DNA from: Pseudomonadota bacterium
GTDB taxonomy: Bacteria > Myxococcota > UBA9042 > PHBI01
Direction: 5' to 3'
DNA: 6,566 nucleotides
NCBI GenBank assembly: GCA_005788935.1
Contig: SYAK01000429.1
Span: 1-6,566, forward strand
Shown here: positions 1-3,683 of the stretch, in pieces
How positions within the stretch are numbered: position 1 is the stretch's first letter
How the letters are laid out: each line of letters starts with the position of its first letter
Notes under the pieces: generated by a model
Database searches by the model: none
What the model was told of the DNA's origin: nothing
The model's input: only the letters and a program-made list of their open reading frames with translations
Position numbers and translations under genes: made by a program

Positions 1-36
1 GGGCCTCTCTGTTTCTTGGCATCTCGAAGGGCCTGG

Positions 37-70
37 AAAAGGCCCCCGGAAATCATGTTTCCGGGGGCCT
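37..70 (-). terminator. Intrinsic (Rho-independent) terminator of the TPR/LytR_C-like gene
   Basis: Bases 40-52 and 58-70 are perfect reverse complements (AGGCCCCCGGAAA against TTTCCGGGGGCCT), giving a 13-bp stem with a 5-nt loop at 53-57. On the minus strand the stem runs into four T residues (complement of A37-A40), the usual layout of an intrinsic terminator. It begins 28 nt past the stop codon of the minus-strand gene at 99-1385. The T-tract is short and overlaps the last stem pair, but the stem is long and very GC-rich. An alternative 6-bp stem, GGGCCT at 29-34 with AGGCCC at 40-45, would compete with it but forms later in transcription. Confidence 0.85.
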
Positions 71-98
71 CGTCAGCGTCGTGACGCCTCGGTGCGAA

Positions 99-1385
99 TC
101 ACTTGAACGGGTTGGTCAGCTTGTCGACGCTCTTCTTGACGCGGTCGACCGCCTTGCCCGGCCGCTCGAGCTGCTCCTCGATGTTTTCCTGGACTTCCGC
201 GGGCTTGTCGAGCGCGGCCTCGAGCTCCTCGACCTTCTCCTCGGGCTTGCGGAGCAGCTCGTCCTGCTTTCGGGCGAGGTCGTCGAGCTCCTTTTCGGCC
301 TTCTTGGGGTCTGCGACCCAGGCGTTCTCCTGTTCGGCTTTCAGGTCGTCGCTCCAGCGGACGATGACGTCGAAGCCGCCGAGATCCTCGGCCGGAAACA
401 TCGACGTCTCGGTCTTCGGGTGGGCGATGAGGCTCTTGACGAGCCACGCCGCCGCTCTCGCGTGCTCGGCGTAATAGATGACGGGGTGCTTTGCGGTGGG
501 CTTCTTGTCGGAGTCCTTCGTCTCGGGGCGGTAGCCGAGCTTCTTCAGGCTCTTCGCGAGGTTGTCCGGGTTGTCCTCGTCGAAGTCCGGGATCTCGTTG
601 ACGATCCGAACTTTGGCGTAGCCTGTCACCGCCTTGAAGCCAGCCGACTTGTCGCGCATGCCGTCGAAGTCGGCGTCGGCCTTGTCCTGCCCCTCGGGCG
701 GGACCCAGGTCTGCTTCAGCTGCTTTCCCGCGACGGCGTTGCCCGCGGCGGCGAGGTCGCTGAGCTTTCGGAGCGACGCGACCATCTTCGCCTCATCGCC
801 CATCAGCGCGTGGATGCAGGCGACGTTGTAGTGGCCGTTCGGATAGCCTGGCGCCGCATCGACCATCTCTTCGTAGGCCGCGAGCGCTTCGGCGTACTTT
901 TGCTTCTTGTAGAAACCAAAGCCCTTCTTGAAGGCCTTTTCGGCGGCCGCCACGGCCTTCTTGTCAGGCTCGGGGGCGGCGAAGGGCTTGCGCGTCGGGG
1001 CCGCGGGAGTCGGTTGCGCGGCGGCCTTGGCTGTGCGGGGCGGAAGTTCGGTCACGCCGAGCAGCTTCAGCTCTTCTCGCGCGAGAGTTCTGTCCTCCTT
1101 GCTCTCGCTCTCGCTCCAGAGGCGTTTCAGCGCCGCGACGACCTTCTGCGTGAGGTCGTCTTTCAGGCCCTTCAGTGGGGGACGGTAAGTCGCCCAGCGA
1201 TAGGCACAGTCCGTGATCTTCGGCAGGCGCGCGCTCTCGGGGTCGCCGAAGGCCGTCTTCTCGCAGTCCGCCTTCTCGTCGGCCCAACCCGGGGCGGCTC
1301 TGGCGGGTCCGGAGACGAGCAGGGCGGGAGCAGCGAGGGTGAGCCCGGCGGTGATTCGGGTCAGAGTCTTGCGGAGCTGGGTCAT
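99..1385 (-). CDS. Exported TPR protein with LytR_C-like domain and charged helical tail
   Basis: The product is 428 residues. Residues 1-30 look like a Sec signal peptide: basic start, hydrophobic core, then ARA before APGW. No lipobox follows, so a periplasmic or secreted soluble protein is likely. Residues 31-140 are charged and end in an Ala/Pro/Thr linker. Residues 144-225 resemble TPR helices (for example YKKQKYAEALAAYEE and YNVACIHALMGDEAKM). They are followed by DADFDGMRDKSAGFKAV, which matches the DxDLdxLRxDxxF ending common in TPR groups. Residues 257-347 resemble a LytR_C domain: VRIVN, an LA..L..LGY segment, HPVIYYAEHARAAAWL and DVIVRWSDD. Residues 348-425 are charged, heptad-like helix. 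The ATG is preceded by GAGG at 6 nt. TPRs usually hold protein partners and LytR_C domains are known from envelope proteins, so an envelope scaffold is an inference; substrate and partner are unknown. It is a single-gene unit by its own terminator, divergent from the lipoprotein gene. Confidence 0.9.
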   Translation of the reverse strand: MTQLRKTLTRITAGLTLAAPALLVSGPARAAPGWADEKADCEKTAFGDPESARLPKITDCAYRWATYRPPLKGLKDDLTQKVVAALKRLWSESESKEDRTLAREELKLLGVTELPPRTAKAAAQPTPAAPTRKPFAAPEPDKKAVAAAEKAFKKGFGFYKKQKYAEALAAYEEMVDAAPGYPNGHYNVACIHALMGDEAKMVASLRKLSDLAAAGNAVAGKQLKQTWVPPEGQDKADADFDGMRDKSAGFKAVTGYAKVRIVNEIPDFDEDNPDNLAKSLKKLGYRPETKDSDKKPTAKHPVIYYAEHARAAAWLVKSLIAHPKTETSMFPAEDLGGFDVIVRWSDDLKAEQENAWVADPKKAEKELDDLARKQDELLRKPEEKVEELEAALDKPAEVQENIEEQLERPGKAVDRVKKSVDKLTNPFK

Positions 1386-1437
1386 GTCGGACCTCTCGGC
1401 GGGTGGCTGTCAGGTGGGCGGGCAGCCCGGGGAAAGG

Positions 1438-1466
1438 ACGCTAGCAGGCGCTGGCCGGGTTGACAA
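1438..1466 (-). promoter_or_regulatory. Possible sigma70-type promoter for the TPR/LytR_C-like gene
   Basis: On the minus strand, TTGTCA (1461-1466) matches the -35 consensus at 5 of 6 positions. After exactly 17 nt comes TAGCGT (1438-1443), which matches TATAAT at only 3 of 6. Transcription would begin near 1431 and leave a leader of about 45 nt before the ATG at 1385, with the GAGG ribosome site inside it. The -10 is weak, as is common in GC-rich genomes. The same bases read TTGACA on the plus strand, so the -35 could instead serve the divergent lipoprotein gene. Confidence 0.4.
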
Positions 1467-1487
1467 CGCGCGTCCGGGCGGAGAACC

Positions 1488-1988
1488 ATGGGCGCCATGA
1501 GGCGTATTCCTGCGGCGTGGCTGGTCGTGTTGTCGGTAATGGGTGGTTGTGCGGCCGAGCCCTTCGAGGGTGAAACCGCGGCGTGCCGATGCGAGGCCGA
1601 GCCTGGCTGCGCCGCGACGGACTGCCCAGTCGAGGTCGTGCTCAGTGAGCGATGCGCCGGGGCGGTGCCCTACGCGGAGGTCCTGATCGACGGCCACCTC
1701 GAGACGGGGGTCGCACGTCCAGGTGAGGTCATGACGGCCTGTAGCCAGATCCCGCTCGGGGGGACGGCGCGGGTCGCCGCCCGAGGCGGTGAGTGGCTCT
1801 GGGGCCCGCTCGACGAGGCCTGCACCGTGGCTGGCGAGGTGCGGCGGCTCGTCTTCGACTGCAGCGAGTTCGGCGCCCCGGTCAGCGGTCCGGATGCATC
1901 GTCCGAAGCGGTCGAGGTCTCGCCCGAGACACCAGATGCGGAGACGCCCGAGACGGGCGGTGAGCCCGCGGATTCCGCCACGGACTGA
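1488..1988 (+). CDS. Small cysteine-rich putative lipoprotein, function unknown
   Basis: The product is 166 residues from the ATG at 1488; a second in-frame ATG at 1497 is also possible. GGAG at 1480-1483 sits 4 nt before the first ATG and 13 nt before the second, which favours 1488. The start [18 protein letters not shown] is a short basic segment, a hydrophobic stretch and a Cys at residue 21. The box MGGC is an imperfect lipobox (Met at -3), so lipidation is likely but not certain. Eight more cysteines follow (33, 35, 41, 46, 56, 85, 112, 125), enough for four disulfides. Residues 47-125 contain short hydrophobic stretches that could form a small beta domain. Residues 134-166 form an acidic Asp/Glu/Pro/Thr/Ser tail without predicted fold. 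I do not recognise a family. It is divergent from the TPR/LytR_C-like gene, and asnS lies 170 bp downstream with its own likely promoter. Confidence 0.8.
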   Translation: MGAMRRIPAAWLVVLSVMGGCAAEPFEGETAACRCEAEPGCAATDCPVEVVLSERCAGAVPYAEVLIDGHLETGVARPGEVMTACSQIPLGGTARVAARGGEWLWGPLDEACTVAGEVRRLVFDCSEFGAPVSGPDASSEAVEVSPETPDAETPETGGEPADSATD

Positions 1989-2023
1989 CGCCGCGAGGGG
2001 CCTGCCAGGCGCGTTCCGCCCGA

Positions 2024-2063
2024 TTGCTGGCGATGGCTGGCGGTTGCTGGCGATGGCCGCCGG
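2024..2063. repeat. 20-bp tandem repeat, two copies, upstream of asnS
   Basis: Bases 2024-2043 and 2044-2063 match at 18 of 20 positions and share the block TTGCTGGCGATGGC. The sequence then grades into related GGCCGG words up to about 2070. It lies between the lipoprotein stop and the asnS promoter candidate. It may be replication slippage or the trace of a dispersed intergenic repeat; nothing in the sequence gives it a function. Confidence 0.7.
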
Positions 2064-2068
2064 TGGCC

Positions 2069-2096
2069 GGCAAGGCCGTTGCGAAGCGGCCGTGTC
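2069..2096 (+). other. Strong RNA hairpin with GNRA loop upstream of asnS
   Basis: GGCCGTTGCGAAGCGGCC at 2074-2091 folds into a 7-bp stem (one G-U pair) closed by the tetraloop GCGA, a GNRA type. Past one A-G mismatch (A73/G92 in the 2000s), four more pairs (2069-2072 with 2093-2096, one G-U) extend it to 11 bp. It would form in RNA reading through from the lipoprotein gene, 80 nt after that stop, and could mark its 3' end. No T-tract follows, so it is not a standard intrinsic terminator. It also overlaps the asnS -35 candidate, where the inverted repeat could act as a DNA operator. Confidence 0.5.
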
Positions 2097-2107
2097 TGCC
2101 CTATACC
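2079..2107 (+). promoter_or_regulatory. asnS: Possible sigma70-type promoter of asnS
   Basis: TTGCGA at 2079-2084 (4 of 6 to TTGACA) is followed after exactly 17 nt by TATACC at 2102-2107 (4 of 6 to TATAAT). This is among the few AT-richer spots in the gap. Transcription would begin near 2114 and leave a leader of about 45 nt before the ATG at 2159. That fits 2159 as the start and rules out use of upstream starts in the same frame. The call rests on sequence match only. Confidence 0.45.
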
Positions 2108-2145
2108 GTCGCCGCGTGCGCCGAGGCGGCTGCACGGACCTGCGC

Positions 2146-2150
2146 GGGAG
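2146..2150 (+). promoter_or_regulatory. asnS: Ribosome binding site that fixes the asnS start
   Basis: GGGAG at 2146-2150 is complementary to the end of 16S rRNA and lies 8 nt before the ATG at 2159. No comparable site precedes the in-frame TTG at 2024 or ATG at 2033, and the 45 residues these would add do not resemble any AsnRS N-terminus. Confidence 0.75.
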
Positions 2151-2158
2151 ACGGGACG

Positions 2159-3517
2159 ATGGCGAAAGAGTGCTTGGCGGAGCTGCTCGAGTCGGGTGAG
2201 GTCGGGGCGCGCGTCACGGCGCGGGGGTGGGTGCGGAGTCGGCGCGACTCGAAGACGCTCAGCTTCGTGGTGCTCAACGACGGCACGACCCTGCAGACCT
2301 TGCAGGTGGTGGTCGAGGCGACCGTCCCGGGCTACGAGGCGCTGCTGCCGAGGCTCACGACGGGGGCCTCGGTGGTCGTCGAGGGTGTGCTCGTCGAGTC
2401 GCCCGGGTCTGGACAGCGGGTCGAGCTGAAGGCCGACACCGTGGAGGTCCTCGGCGACGCCGATCCCGAGACGTACCCGCTGCAGAAGAAGGGGCACTCG
2501 ATGGAGTTCCTGCGTTCGATCGCGCACCTGCGCTCACGCTCGAATGTCTTCGGCGCTGTCTTCCGCATCCGCGCCACGCTCGCTCAGGCGACGCATCGCT
2601 ACTTCTCGGGCCAGCACTTCCAGTACGTGCATACGCCCATCATCACCGCGAGTGACTGCGAGGGCGCGGGCGCCATGTTCGAGGTGCGCGCTTCGACGAA
2701 GGAGGACTTCTTCGGGAAGCCGGCCATGCTGACGGTCTCGGGGCAGCTCAATGGCGAGGCCCTCGCCTATGGCCTCGGGCGAATCTACACGTTCGGACCG
2801 ACGTTTCGCGCCGAGAACTCGAACACGAACCGGCACCTCGCCGAGTTCTGGATGATCGAGCCCGAGGCGGCCTTCTTCGACATCCATGACGACATGGACC
2901 TCGCAGAGGGATACCTGAAGTACCTCGTGACGACGGTGCTGAACGAGCGCGGCGACGACGTCGAGCTGCTGAACCGCTTCGTCGACAAGGGGCTCATCGC
3001 CGGGCTCGAGAACACGCGTGACAAGACCTTCATCCGGCTGACCTACACCGAGGCGGTCGAGATCCTGCAGAAGGCCGCAGCCAGCGGGCGGACGTTCGAG
3101 TTCCCTGTGGCGTGGGGGGCGGACCTTCAGAGCGAGCACGAGCGCTTCCTGACGGAAGAGCACTTCAAGCAGCCCGTGATCCTGACGGGCTATCCCAAAG
3201 ATATCAAGTCGTTCTACATGTTTCAGAACGATGACGGCAGGACCGTCGCGGCGATGGACGTCCTCGTCCCGCGCATCGGCGAAATCATCGGCGGGAGCCA
3301 GCGCGAGCATCGCTTGCCGCGGCTCGAGGCGCGCATCACCGAGCTCGGCATGCGCCCCGAGGATTACAGCTGGTATCTCGACCTCAACCGCTACGGGGCT
3401 GTCCCGCACGCAGGCTTCGGCCTCGGCTTCGAGCGGGCCGTCATGTACTGCACCGGGATGGTGAACATCCGCGATGTCGTGCCGTTCCCGCGCGCTGTGG
3501 GTCAGGCCGCGTTCTGA
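2159..3517 (+). CDS. asnS: Asparaginyl-tRNA synthetase (class IIb), complete
   Basis: The product is 452 residues and charges tRNA-Asn with asparagine using ATP in the cytoplasm (EC 6.1.1.22). Residues 17-100 are the OB-fold anticodon-binding domain, with the typical [12 protein letters not shown] strand. The catalytic core follows. Motif 1 ends in [18 protein letters not shown] (Pro160). Motif 2 is [20 protein letters not shown] (Arg217 and the RHLAEF loop). Motif 3 is GLGFERA (Arg426). The segment [10 protein letters not shown] and the ending RDVVPFPR separate AsnRS from AspRS. It is about 14 residues shorter than the E. coli enzyme (466, from memory), mostly from a shorter loop between MFEV and DFFGK near residues 176-186. 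No frameshift or lost key residue is visible, so it should be active. Direct AsnRS means tRNA-Asn need not rely solely on the GatCAB amidation route. It appears monocistronic, with a convergent neighbour. Confidence 0.98.
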   Translation: MAKECLAELLESGEVGARVTARGWVRSRRDSKTLSFVVLNDGTTLQTLQVVVEATVPGYEALLPRLTTGASVVVEGVLVESPGSGQRVELKADTVEVLGDADPETYPLQKKGHSMEFLRSIAHLRSRSNVFGAVFRIRATLAQATHRYFSGQHFQYVHTPIITASDCEGAGAMFEVRASTKEDFFGKPAMLTVSGQLNGEALAYGLGRIYTFGPTFRAENSNTNRHLAEFWMIEPEAAFFDIHDDMDLAEGYLKYLVTTVLNERGDDVELLNRFVDKGLIAGLENTRDKTFIRLTYTEAVEILQKAAASGRTFEFPVAWGADLQSEHERFLTEEHFKQPVILTGYPKDIKSFYMFQNDDGRTVAAMDVLVPRIGEIIGGSQREHRLPRLEARITELGMRPEDYSWYLDLNRYGAVPHAGFGLGFERAVMYCTGMVNIRDVVPFPRAVGQAAF

Positions 3518-3552
3518 CGAGGGCGGGATCGCTGGCGAACGGGAGCCTCGCA

Positions 3553-3589
3553 GCGGGCAGCGGCGTCACCTCGTGAGGCCGCAGCCTGT
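3553..3589. terminator. Imperfect hairpin between converging genes, possible transcript end
   Basis: The core stem pairs GGC (3556-3558) with GCC (3584-3586), GCGGC (3560-3564) with GCCGC (3578-3582) and TCAC (3566-3569) with GTGA (3573-3576) around a CTC loop. Two mismatches (A-A and G-G) interrupt 12 pairs, and G-U and C-G pairs may extend the base to 3553-3589. It lies 35 nt past the asnS stop and about 95 nt past the stop of the opposing gene, so it could end transcripts from both sides. Neither strand has a T-tract after it, so Rho-dependent ending or simple 3'-end protection is as likely. The rest of 3518-3683 shows no gene. Confidence 0.4.
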
Positions 3590-3683
3590 CAGGAGCGCGC
3601 CGCTGCTCGGCCGTTCCGGTTGACCGTGGCATCAGGGATCGCTTGCCGGGATTACGGGCCCAGGGTGCGTGCCACGGTGGCGC

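Noticed and set aside
1..70. Antiterminator switch from the competing stem 29-34/40-45.
   Set aside because: The terminator stem is transcribed first and is far more stable, so the alternative is probably chance among repeated GGGCCT words (1, 29, 65).
81..1463. A 460-codon open frame on the plus strand.
   Set aside because: It is antisense to the TPR/LytR_C-like gene, Leu/Arg/Val-rich with no domain. The minus frame has a signal peptide, ribosome site and terminator.
2024..2158. An upstream TTG or ATG start adding up to 45 residues to AsnRS.
   Set aside because: The added sequence comes from the 20-bp repeat and the promoter candidate, has no ribosome site, and has no counterpart in AsnRS. 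The ATG at 2159 has GGGAG at 8 nt.
2108..2158. T-box or other riboswitch ahead of asnS.
   Set aside because: The predicted leader is only about 45 nt, with no T-box sequence or terminator/antiterminator pair.
1670..2527. A 285-codon minus-strand frame across the lipoprotein, gap and asnS start.
   Set aside because: It is opposite two supported genes and an intergenic repeat, and its product is low-complexity Arg/Pro/Ser without recognisable motifs.
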